From the NCBI GenBank assembly GCA_900316525.1, contig ONDF01000004.1, forward strand, positions 53,892-117,891: 64,000 nt of DNA. The letters run 5' to 3'. Of the stretch, positions 33,647 to 40,299 are shown in pieces (the stretch's first letter is position 1; each line of letters opens with the position of its first letter). This DNA is from an uncultured Bacteroidales bacterium (GTDB lineage: Bacteria > Bacteroidota > Bacteroidia > Bacteroidales > UBA932). Under the pieces are notes generated by a model. That model saw only the letters and a program-made list of their open reading frames with translations, was not told the DNA's origin and made no database searches. Both the position numbers and the translations under genes were made by a program.

Positions 33647-33862
33647 GGCAATTCAATCCGGTCAACAAGCGGTTCGTCCGTTGTTTCAGTCCGATTTTTA
33701 TAATTCTTACGATTCTTTGCGCTTTTCTTACGGTGGGGCGGGGGATTGTTGGCCGGGGCATGAGCCTTTCGTTACGGTCAGGGCCGGAAGACCATGGGAG
33801 GGAACTGCGGTCATGAGGGGGGAGAAGAAACACTCACTCACCGCCGGAGGCTGAAGCGGGAG
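33647..33862. other. non-coding stretch upstream of the RAYT gene
   Basis: About 215 bases between the RAYT promoter and the upstream palindrome array. I see no convincing gene; short open frames here have no recognisable start or family. Together with the repeats up to 34120 it forms a gene-free region of about 500 bases. Confidence 0.5.
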
Positions 33863-33898
33863 AAATCTGTGTAAAAATGGCTGTTTTTACACAGATTT
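33863..33898 (-). repeat. RAYT-flanking palindrome, unit 1 (upstream side)
   Basis: Perfect 15-base arms AAATCTGTGTAAAAA and TTTTTACACAGATTT around TGGCTG. Corresponds to 32520-32554 on the other side of the transposase. Confidence 0.87.
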
Positions 33899-33911
33899 CG
33901 TTGAAACTGAG

Positions 33912-33950
33912 CAAAATATGTGTAGATTGACTGTTTCTGCACATATTTTG
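33912..33950 (-). repeat. RAYT-flanking palindrome, unit 2 (upstream side)
   Basis: Arms CAAAATATGTGTAGA and TCTGCACATATTTTG match at 14 of 15 positions around a nine-base centre. Its TGTG is 51 bases after that of unit 1. Confidence 0.85.
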
Positions 33951-33965
33951 GCGGAAAAGACAAAA

Positions 33966-33996
33966 AAATGTGTAAAACGGGCCGTTTTACACATTT
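33966..33996 (-). repeat. RAYT-flanking palindrome, unit 3 (upstream side)
   Basis: Perfect 15-base arms AAATGTGTAAAACGG and CCGTTTTACACATTT with one central base, 50 bases after unit 2. Confidence 0.88.
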
Positions 33997-34002
33997 ATAG
34001 GT

Positions 34003-34029
34003 GGAGATTCCGGGTCAAGCCCGGGATGA
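34003..34029 (-). repeat. GTCATT...AATCT family palindrome next to the array
   Basis: Minus strand: TCATCCCGGGCTTGACCC then GGAATCTCC. It lies six bases beyond unit 3, the same side and orientation as the copy at 28652 relative to its own unit 3. Confidence 0.8.
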
Positions 34030-34099
34030 GGACGGTCAAGTCCGGAAGGCCAGATGGACTGGCGGAAAAGACGGCCATTCGACGGGTTCAGGAGCTCTC

Positions 34100-34120
34100 A
34101 TGGCCAACCGATCGGCCATG
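34100..34120 (-). repeat. GGCCGATC palindrome directly after the upp stop
   Basis: Minus strand reads CATGGCCGATCGG then TTGGCCATG immediately after the upp TGA. It is the diverged counterpart of 28601-28623, which follows the rpoN stop. Confidence 0.75.
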
Positions 34121-34774
34121 TCAAAGCTTGTCGCCGAAGGCGAGGTCGCCGGCGTCGCCGAGGCCGGGGACGATGTAGCTATGGCTGGTGAGCTCCTCGT
34201 CGATGGCGGCGACCCAGAGGGTGACTTCGTCGCCGAAGCGCTGGGAGAGATGGTCCACGGCATAGGCGCTGGCGATGGGGCAGACCAGGTGGATGGCGAT
34301 GGGGTTGCCGCCCTCCTGGATGAGCTTGTCGATGGCGACCTCGATGGAGGAGCCGGTGGCGAGCATCGTATCGGCCAGGATGAGGGTCTTGCCTTCCAGG
34401 GACGGGGTGGTGCAGTAATCGGCGCGGATCTCGAAGTAGTCGCCGGCGCCGTACTTGCGGAAGGCCGCGAGGAAGGCGGTCTCGGCGTGGTCGAAGAAGT
34501 TGAAGACGCCCTTCTGGAGCGGCAGGCCGGCCCGGAGGATGGTGGAGATCACGAGCGCGGTGTCGCAGGTCGCGACGCGGGCGATGCCGAGGGGCGTGAC
34601 GACGTCTTTCTCGGTGTAGGTCAGTTCCTTGGAGAGTTCATAGGCAAAGATTTCGCCGACGCGTTCAAGGTTGGTCCGGAAACGAAGACGGTCTTTCTGG
34701 ATGGTGGCATCCCGCATCTCTGCGATGAAATTGTTGAGAACGGAAGGGTTCTCGCCGAGATTGACGACTTTCAT
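34121..34774 (-). CDS. upp: uracil phosphoribosyltransferase
   Basis: A 217-residue type I phosphoribosyltransferase converting uracil and PRPP to UMP. The PRPP-binding loop is LILADTMLATGSS near residue 128-140, and the C-terminal uracil-binding block is SYIVPGLGDAGDLAFG. Length matches the family. It is a single-gene unit with a TATATTTG box 26 bases upstream. Directly behind its TGA begins the palindrome array that continues to the RAYT gene. Confidence 0.93.
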   Translation of the reverse strand: MKVVNLGENPSVLNNFIAEMRDATIQKDRLRFRTNLERVGEIFAYELSKELTYTEKDVVTPLGIARVATCDTALVISTILRAGLPLQKGVFNFFDHAETAFLAAFRKYGAGDYFEIRADYCTTPSLEGKTLILADTMLATGSSIEVAIDKLIQEGGNPIAIHLVCPIASAYAVDHLSQRFGDEVTLWVAAIDEELTSHSYIVPGLGDAGDLAFGDKL

Positions 34775-34800
34775 GGGGTTTCGAATTAATATCCGAAATA

Positions 34801-34808
34801 CAAATATA
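34801..34808 (-). promoter_or_regulatory. -7 promoter box for upp
   Basis: Minus strand TATATTTG, fitting TAnnTTTG, 26 bases before the upp ATG and just upstream of the radC stop region. Confidence 0.65.
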
Positions 34809-34813
34809 GGAAT

Positions 34814-35500
34814 TTATTCCGATTTGCAAACCCTTTCGTCCTGGAATGAATAGTACGCGCCGTCGGCGATGATGACGTGGTCGAACAGCGCGACGTCGAA
34901 GGCCTTGAGCGCCAATTGCAGGTGCCGGGTGGCCTTGAGGTCGGACTCGCCGGGGAGGGGAGAGCCCGAGGGATGGTTGTGCACGAGGATGACCGCCTTC
35001 GCCTGCTCGTCCAGCACCCGGCGCAGCACCTGCTTGCTGTCGATGAGCGTGCAGTCGGCCGTCCCGGAGGTGAGTTTCTCCCTTCCGGTGACCACGTTGG
35101 CGCGGTTGAGGTACAGGGCCCAGCATTCCTCGTGGTCCAGTCCCTTCAGCAAGGGCAGCATCATGTCCACCACGTCCTCCGGGCCGTTCACCGTGGGCCG
35201 CCGGGCCGCGGCTTCCGCCAGGAACCGCCGCCCCAGTTCCAGGGCGGCGGCGATGGCGACGGCCCGCGCCAGCCCCACGCCCCGCTGCCGCATCAGCTGC
35301 TTCGCCGGCCGGCGGCACAGCTCCGAGAGCCGCCCGCCGGCGGAGGACAGCAGCTCCTGCGCGACGCTCACGGCGTTTGCGCCCGGCACGCCCGACCCGA
35401 TGAAAATCGCCAGCAGCTCCGCATTTCCCAGCGCTCCGGGCCCCTTGAGGAGAAGCTTCTCCCGGGGCCGCTCTTCCGTATTCCAATCCTTCAGTCTCAT
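34814..35500 (-). CDS. radC: RadC family JAB-domain protein
   Basis: A 228-residue protein with an N-terminal helix-hairpin-helix-like region and a C-terminal JAB/MPN domain. The JAMM zinc motif is VHNHPSGSPLPGESD near residue 175-190 with the upstream Glu in the LDHEECW block. RadC was named for DNA repair but its biochemical role is unsettled; relatives cluster with mobile DNA. A TATCTTTG box ends five bases before the ATG, so the transcript is nearly leaderless. Confidence 0.88.
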   Translation of the reverse strand: MRLKDWNTEERPREKLLLKGPGALGNAELLAIFIGSGVPGANAVSVAQELLSSAGGRLSELCRRPAKQLMRQRGVGLARAVAIAAALELGRRFLAEAAARRPTVNGPEDVVDMMLPLLKGLDHEECWALYLNRANVVTGREKLTSGTADCTLIDSKQVLRRVLDEQAKAVILVHNHPSGSPLPGESDLKATRHLQLALKAFDVALFDHVIIADGAYYSFQDERVCKSE

Positions 35501-35505
35501 GGCTC

Positions 35506-35513
35506 CAAAGATA
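35506..35513 (-). promoter_or_regulatory. -7 promoter box for radC
   Basis: Minus strand TATCTTTG, five bases before the ATG at 35500, implying almost no 5' leader. Confidence 0.68.
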
Positions 35514-35525
35514 ACGAGCCTAAAC

Positions 35526-35562
35526 GAAAAACAACACCCGTTGTGGATAACAGGTGTTGTTT
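35526..35562 (-). terminator. terminator behind the carboxyltransferase gene
   Basis: Minus strand AAACAACACC and GGTGTTGTTT form a stem with a 14-base loop ending in a T-run, 23 bases after the stop at 35585. It separates this gene from radC. Confidence 0.75.
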
Positions 35563-35584
35563 CACTATGTATTTTATCGGTTTC

Positions 35585-37369
35585 TTACTGGACGAAGGCG
35601 ATGATTTCGTTCTTCGCGACGTTGTCGCCCTGCTTGCCCACGACCGCGACGATGCGGCCGTCCACGGCGGAGACAACCTCCTCCATGCCGTACCAGGCCT
35701 GCACGTGGCCGATCACCTGGCTCGCCTTGACAGCCGTACCGACGGCCGGGGCGGCGGAGGCGTCGTCCACATCCACCTGCCACAGGAGCTGGCCCTTGAC
35801 GGGAACCTGCACCGGGGTGGCCTTCGGGTACTTCGCCACGTACTCGTCGACGGAGAACTTGGGCATCTCCACGACGGGACGTGTGACCACGATGGGCGCG
35901 TTGGCCTTGGCCTTCAGGTCGGCCAGGTCCTTGTTGAAGCGCTCCTTGGCGATGCCGCTGCGGTAGTCGCGGTACTGGCGCTCGAACATGGCCATGTTCA
36001 GGAGTTCCTCGTCGTCCTCACCGCAGTCCCAGCCTTCTTCCTTCATCATCTGACGGAACTTCGGAAGCTCGTTGGGATACATGTCCTGCGGGTTGCCGGT
36101 GTAGAATTCCATGCCCTTTTCCTTCGCGAGGGCCACGATCTCCGGATCCAGCTCGCCAGGCAGCTTGCCCATCTTGCCCAGGATCATGCCCCAGGCGTCC
36201 TTGTCGATGGAAGACCAGCGCGGCTTGTCGTTGAGCATGTTGAACAGGTTCATCAGCGCGATGTTCTTCACGTACTGGCTGAACGGGGTCACGAGCGGCG
36301 GATAGCCGAGGCGCGGCCATACGTATTCGACCTCTTCGAAGAGCTTCACCATCAGGGTGTCCAGGGTCATCTCCGGACGGCCGTGGGAGCGCTGGGCGGC
36401 GTTGATGGCGCCCTGGAAGTTACGCAGGTCGGCCATCATGGAACCCATCATGCCGCCGGGCAGGCCGCAGCCCACCAGCAGGGAGGACATCTGGGAATTG
36501 GCCGGAAGGATCCAGTAGCCCAGGAAGTCGTCGATGAACTCCTGCGTGAGGCGGCGGACCTCCATGTAGGCGTCCATGTTGACGTCCTTCACGAGGAAGC
36601 CGTCGGCCTTCATCATCTGCTGCATGGAAATCACGTCCGGATGGACCTTGCCCCAGGAGAGGGGTTCGACGGCGCAGTCCAGGTAGTCCGCGCCGGCGCG
36701 GGCCGCCTCCAGCATGGAAGCCGGGGAGAAGCCGGGGCCGGTGTGGCCGTGGTACTGGACCTTGATATGCGGGTGCTTCTTCTTGATGCCAGCCACGATC
36801 TGGCCGATCTCCGTCGGACGGCCGACGCCGGCCATATCCTTGAGGCAGATTTCGTCGGTACCGTACTCGACCAGTTTCTCCACCACACCCAGGTAGTAAT
36901 CCACCGTGTGGACGGGGGAGTGGGTGATGGACAGGGCAGCCTGCGAAATCATGCCGGCTTTCTTGGCATATTCGACGGAGAGCTTGAGGTTGCGGTGGTC
37001 GTTCAGGCCGCAGAAGGAACGGGCGATGTCGGTGCCCTGCGCCTTCTTCACCTTGAACATCAGTTCGCGGACGTCCGCCGGAACGGGGTACATGCGGATG
37101 GCGTTGAGGCCGCGCTCCAGCATATGGGTCTGGATGCCCGCCTTGCGGAGGGGAGCCGTCCATTGGCGCACGGCGACGTTCGGGTTCTCGCCGTAGAGCA
37201 GGTTCACCTGCTCGAAGGCGCCGCCGTTGGTTTCCACGCGGTCGAAGCAGCCCATGTCCACGATGGCCGGCGCCACCCGTACCAACTGGTCCACGCGCGG
37301 TTGATACCGGCCGGAACTCTGCCACATGTCCCTGTACACCAGGGAGAACTTGATTTCTCTTTTTGCCAT
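35585..37369 (-). CDS. OadA/PycB-like carboxyltransferase with biotinyl-like domain lacking the lysine
   Basis: A 594-residue protein. Residues 1 to about 470 match the carboxyltransferase of oxaloacetate decarboxylase alpha, PycB and the 5S transcarboxylase: Asp in VYRDMWQSSGRY, active-site lysine in EICLKDMAGV and metal ligands in VQYHGHTGPG. The last ~75 residues are biotinyl-like, but the expected AMKM is AWYGM (558-562), so the biotin-bearing lysine is missing. It may use a separate carrier or be structural. A TATATTTG box precedes it. Confidence 0.82.
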   Translation of the reverse strand: MAKREIKFSLVYRDMWQSSGRYQPRVDQLVRVAPAIVDMGCFDRVETNGGAFEQVNLLYGENPNVAVRQWTAPLRKAGIQTHMLERGLNAIRMYPVPADVRELMFKVKKAQGTDIARSFCGLNDHRNLKLSVEYAKKAGMISQAALSITHSPVHTVDYYLGVVEKLVEYGTDEICLKDMAGVGRPTEIGQIVAGIKKKHPHIKVQYHGHTGPGFSPASMLEAARAGADYLDCAVEPLSWGKVHPDVISMQQMMKADGFLVKDVNMDAYMEVRRLTQEFIDDFLGYWILPANSQMSSLLVGCGLPGGMMGSMMADLRNFQGAINAAQRSHGRPEMTLDTLMVKLFEEVEYVWPRLGYPPLVTPFSQYVKNIALMNLFNMLNDKPRWSSIDKDAWGMILGKMGKLPGELDPEIVALAKEKGMEFYTGNPQDMYPNELPKFRQMMKEEGWDCGEDDEELLNMAMFERQYRDYRSGIAKERFNKDLADLKAKANAPIVVTRPVVEMPKFSVDEYVAKYPKATPVQVPVKGQLLWQVDVDDASAAPAVGTAVKASQVIGHVQAWYGMEEVVSAVDGRIVAVVGKQGDNVAKNEIIAFVQ

Positions 37370-37403
37370 ATCAGTATATCAGATGTTTTGTCTATTCAAT
37401 CAA

Positions 37404-37411
37404 CAAATATA
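37404..37411 (-). promoter_or_regulatory. -7 promoter box for the carboxyltransferase gene
   Basis: Minus strand TATATTTG, 34 bases before the ATG at 37369. Confidence 0.6.
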
Positions 37412-37416
37412 CGAAA

Positions 37417-38346
37417 TTATTCCATTTCCTTTGCGAAAAATTCCGCCATTGCATCACGGATTTCGTAAAAACGCGGCGTGTATTGCAGGGCATCGTCCAG
37501 ATGCATCCGGTGCCGGGGTTCCGGGACGGGGTGATGCTCCGCCCGCAGGCCCAGTTCCAGGGCCTTTTCGTGGACGGCGTGCGTCCCGTACATCGGGTCC
37601 GAGAAAAGTCTCCCGGCCCATCCGAGGGGATAGCCGTAGTCGTACGGCATCACCGGGTCGGCGACGGACTGGAAGGAAAGGATGGGCACCCGCGCGTTCT
37701 CCAGGACCGACAGGTCGTGGACGGAGCCCCAGAGGTTGGCGACGCCCCGGATGCGGAAATCCGCGGGCAACCGCCGCTTGACCTCTTTCATAGGCTTGTC
37801 CCCATACAGCCGGAAGGCCAGGTTCAGGGCCGTCATGGCCCCGGCGCTCGTCCCGCACAGGAATACGCGGTCCGGGTCGATGCGGAGGTCTTCCCGTCCC
37901 AGCAGGTAGGCGAGGGCGGCGTCGGCGTCTTCCAGCGCCCGGTACTCCGCTTGCCGGATCTCCTTCTTGACCGCATGGAACCCCAGCCGGTAGTCGATGG
38001 AAACCGCCACATAGCCCAGCGAGGCGAAATACTGCCCCCAGCCTTTCTGGCCGGGCTCGCTTTTGTTGCCGATGAAAAAGGACCCGCCATGCATCATCAT
38101 CAGCAGCGGCCGTTTTGCGGAAGGATCGTCCCCGGACGGCATATAGATGTCCATCTCCAGGGTGACGGGCTTCGGGATGCCGCTGTGGAACATCAGTTTG
38201 AGGGTGGCTCTCTTGTCCCCGATGGGGGCGTGGGTGTAATAGCCCGGGGCGGTGGCATAAGGGACATCCTTCTCCACCTTCACTTGATAGGCCGGCGCAG
38301 TGAAAGGAAGGGCCATGGCGAGGAGCAGCGTGAAAAGGCTCATCAT
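37417..38346 (-). CDS. secreted alpha/beta-hydrolase (esterase/lipase-like)
   Basis: A 309-residue hydrolase with an N-terminal signal peptide (MMSLFTLLLAMALPFTAPAY). The oxyanion-hole segment LLMMMHGGSFFIG near residue 75 and the nucleophile elbow CGTSAGAM near 160 match BD-FAE/carboxylesterase-type enzymes; a late histidine in PEPRHRMHLDD could complete the triad. It may deacetylate or de-esterify plant or host glycans in the periplasm. Start 38346 gives an ATGA overlap with the upstream azoreductase gene. Confidence 0.75.
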   Translation of the reverse strand: MMSLFTLLLAMALPFTAPAYQVKVEKDVPYATAPGYYTHAPIGDKRATLKLMFHSGIPKPVTLEMDIYMPSGDDPSAKRPLLMMMHGGSFFIGNKSEPGQKGWGQYFASLGYVAVSIDYRLGFHAVKKEIRQAEYRALEDADAALAYLLGREDLRIDPDRVFLCGTSAGAMTALNLAFRLYGDKPMKEVKRRLPADFRIRGVANLWGSVHDLSVLENARVPILSFQSVADPVMPYDYGYPLGWAGRLFSDPMYGTHAVHEKALELGLRAEHHPVPEPRHRMHLDDALQYTPRFYEIRDAMAEFFAKEME

Positions 38347-38924
38347 CAGAAGCTGGCCGCCAGGCGCAGGCCGAACCGCGTCGTGTTCTCGATCTTCTCC
38401 TCGATCTCCTCCGGCGTGCTGTAGTCCATGTTCCACGCGGCCACGGTCAGGATCGTTCCCAGGTCCCAGAGCTCGGACAGGGCGTGGAGGTAGCCGGAAC
38501 CCTGCTCCCGCGCGTCGCCGGTGGGGATGTTCATCCCGCGGGTGGTGATGTACATCACCTTCTCGCACTTGCACTTGCCCACGCAGGTGCGGCCGTTGTC
38601 CGTGAACGTGACATCGAACAGGGAAACATGCTCAAAAAACACCTTCACCACGGCCGGGAAGCTCATGTCCCAGAACGGGGCGGCGACCACGATCCGGTCC
38701 GCCTCGGCGATGGCGCGGGCGGCCTCCTGGGCCCATGCGGGGACGATTCCCGCCGCCCGCTGCGCATACGTCTCGGGCGTCAGCGGTTCCATCGGCATCT
38801 TCGTGAGGTCGAACCTCGTTATTTCATACCGCTTGGCGAGCTCCTCGAGGATGGGCTCCGCAATCCTTCTCGTCCGGGATTCCTCCCCCCGGATGCAGGC
38901 GTCGATCACGACCAGTTTCTTCAT
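38346..38924 (-). CDS. flavodoxin-fold NAD(P)H quinone reductase / azoreductase
   Basis: A 192-residue flavodoxin-fold oxidoreductase. MKKLVVIDACIRGEESRTRR at the N-terminus is the FMN phosphate region, and VAAPFWDMSFPAVVKVFFEH near residue 90 is the AzoR/NQO signature. Such enzymes reduce quinones or azo compounds with two electrons using FMN. Start ATG 38924 follows a TATATTTG box by 18 bases. The esterase gene overlaps its 3' end. Confidence 0.8.
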   Translation of the reverse strand: MKKLVVIDACIRGEESRTRRIAEPILEELAKRYEITRFDLTKMPMEPLTPETYAQRAAGIVPAWAQEAARAIAEADRIVVAAPFWDMSFPAVVKVFFEHVSLFDVTFTDNGRTCVGKCKCEKVMYITTRGMNIPTGDAREQGSGYLHALSELWDLGTILTVAAWNMDYSTPEEIEEKIENTTRFGLRLAASF

Positions 38925-38942
38925 GACAATCAATCTTTTCTG

Positions 38943-38950
38943 CAAATATA
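38943..38950 (-). promoter_or_regulatory. -7 promoter box for the azoreductase-esterase pair
   Basis: Minus strand TATATTTG, 18 bases before the ATG at 38924, directly behind the tRNA terminator. Confidence 0.65.
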
Positions 38951-38953
38951 GCG

Positions 38954-38987
38954 AAAAAAAACGCCCCCGGAAAACTCCGGGAGCGCT
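38954..38987 (-). terminator. terminator behind tRNA-His
   Basis: Minus strand CGCTCCCGG and CCGGGGGCG form a stem (8 of 9 pairs) followed by eight T residues, a few bases after the tRNA 3' end. Confidence 0.72.
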
Positions 38988-38991
38988 TCTG

Positions 38992-39065
38992 GGTGGATGA
39001 TGGGGCTCGAACCCACGACACTCGGAACCACAATCCGATGCTCTACCAGCTGAACTACATCCACC
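38992..39065 (-). tRNA. tRNA-His (GTG)
   Basis: The minus strand folds as a cloverleaf. The 7-bp acceptor GTGGATG/CATCCAC has an extra 5' G that pairs with discriminator C, as in histidine tRNAs. The D arm is GTTCAGCTGGTAGAGC, the anticodon loop TTGTGGT gives GTG, and the T loop is TTCGAGC. CCA is not encoded in full. A hairpin terminator follows. Confidence 0.93.
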
Positions 39066-39125
39066 ATGTAATGGACTGCAAAGGTACGAAAAAAATCGTT
39101 CCCTGCAAGGGTTTGCTCAAAAAAA

Positions 39126-39812
39126 TCAGTTGACGGCCGGCGTCTGATAGGAACCCTTCCGTTCCTGCAGGGTCAGGGGACCGCCTTCCAGGGTGCGCGC
39201 GGTCCACTGCAGCTGCACCGGGATCGGACGCTCCGGCTTCTGGCCGGTCGACTGGGCGTACTGGTCGAAGGAGAGGGCGGGCTCGTACATGGGAATGCAG
39301 AGGAAGACCGTCATGGTCCCGTTTCCGGCCTCCGTGTCCTGGGAGCCGTCATGGCCGAGGCGGAAGGTGAGGTTCTCCTCGTCCACCGTATAGGCGACGG
39401 AAAAGGTGTGCTTGTCCGCTTCTTTCCCGGTGAAATTGACCAGGATGTTGAGGTATGTCTCGCTGAACCAGGCGTCGGTGACCTGGCAGGGGGATCCGGA
39501 AGGATCCTCCGGGAGGGACCGGGCGTGTTCGGGCTCGAGGATGCCGGCGTCCAGCAGGCCGTGGACATCGATGTCGATATGGACCGGATCCGTGATGGGA
39601 TGCGTCTGGTAGGAGATCAGCACTCGGCGGGTGGAAGTGATGTCGAATTTCTCCTCGTTGCCGACGACGGTCATTTTCGTGCCGTTGTCGGAGGTGAAGA
39701 CGCCGCCTCCGAGGGTGCCGGCCTCGATGCCGGAATAGAGGTAGGAGTCCTGCTTGTTGCATCCGCCGAGGAGGGCCAGGACGGGGAGCAGGGCGAGAAT
39801 CAGTTTTTTCAT
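39126..39812 (-). CDS. NigD-like lipoprotein
   Basis: A 228-residue lipoprotein with signal MKKLILALLPVLALLGG and lipobox GGC near residue 18. The mature region, with RRVLISYQTHPITD and NILVNFTGKEADKHTFSVAY, resembles the two-domain NigD-like family of Bacteroidales. Its function is unknown; family members are common near stress or bacteriocin genes. The ATG overlaps the stop of the upstream Fur-family gene as ATGA, so it is probably in that regulator's transcript. Confidence 0.72.
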   Translation of the reverse strand: MKKLILALLPVLALLGGCNKQDSYLYSGIEAGTLGGGVFTSDNGTKMTVVGNEEKFDITSTRRVLISYQTHPITDPVHIDIDVHGLLDAGILEPEHARSLPEDPSGSPCQVTDAWFSETYLNILVNFTGKEADKHTFSVAYTVDEENLTFRLGHDGSQDTEAGNGTMTVFLCIPMYEPALSFDQYAQSTGQKPERPIPVQLQWTARTLEGGPLTLQERKGSYQTPAVN

Positions 39813-40267
39813 AGGCTCTTGGACTTGCGGGTAGGGCGGGCGATCAGCTGGATGTCGATGTCCTCGACGGTGAATCCCCTGAACTTGCGCCGCTTCAGGT
39901 GCGCCTGGACGAGTTCGGCCAGTTCGTCGTCGAAGATGTCGCGGAACCGGTGGTTCTCCTTGTCGTACAGGTGGATATGACGGAAGCTGTTGATATCGAA
40001 ATACATCTTGTTGTTGCTGCTGAGGCGACGGCTGTAGATCTTGAGGTCCGCCAGCTGCGACAGGATGTTGTAGACCGAGGCGACCGTCACCTTGACGACG
40101 CCCCGCCGGGCGATTTCCTCGGTGACGAGGTCCGCCGAGGCGTGGCCGAGGACCATCATCGCCTCGTGCACCTCCAGCCGCTGGCGGGTCGCCTTGAGGC
40201 CGTGGCGTTTGAGACGGGTGCGGAACTCGTCGAGGGAGGGCATGGTTGTATTGCTCTGGGTAGCCAT
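39809..40267 (-). CDS. Fur family transcriptional regulator without cysteines
   Basis: A 152-residue Fur/PerR-type repressor. The winged-helix DNA-binding part includes HGLKATRQRLEVHEAMM and VTVASVYNILSQLADL; the metal region is SFRHIHLYDKENHRF followed by IFDDELAEL. There are no cysteines, so the structural CxxC zinc site of many Fur proteins is absent. It may sense iron, manganese or peroxide. A TATCTTTG box ends six bases before the ATG. Confidence 0.83.
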   Translation of the reverse strand: MATQSNTTMPSLDEFRTRLKRHGLKATRQRLEVHEAMMVLGHASADLVTEEIARRGVVKVTVASVYNILSQLADLKIYSRRLSSNNKMYFDINSFRHIHLYDKENHRFRDIFDDELAELVQAHLKRRKFRGFTVEDIDIQLIARPTRKSKSL

Positions 40268-40273
40268 AGGTTA

Positions 40274-40281
40274 CAAAGATA
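40274..40281 (-). promoter_or_regulatory. -7 promoter box for the Fur-family gene
   Basis: Minus strand TATCTTTG, six bases before the ATG at 40267, again suggesting a very short leader. Confidence 0.68.
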
Positions 40282-40299
40282 GGGTTAATTTGGAAGAGT

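Larger units (their letters stand above)
32520..33996 (-). mobile_element. RAYT gene with flanking palindrome triplets (REP/BIME-like element)
   Basis: A tyrosine HUH transposase gene sits between two arrays of three palindromes each. Reading the minus strand, both arrays run unit 3, unit 2, unit 1, so they are direct copies, not inverted ends. This layout fits REP-associated transposases, whose targets are dispersed palindromes rather than IS ends. The boundary is inferred from the repeats; no target-site duplication was identified. Confidence 0.7.
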
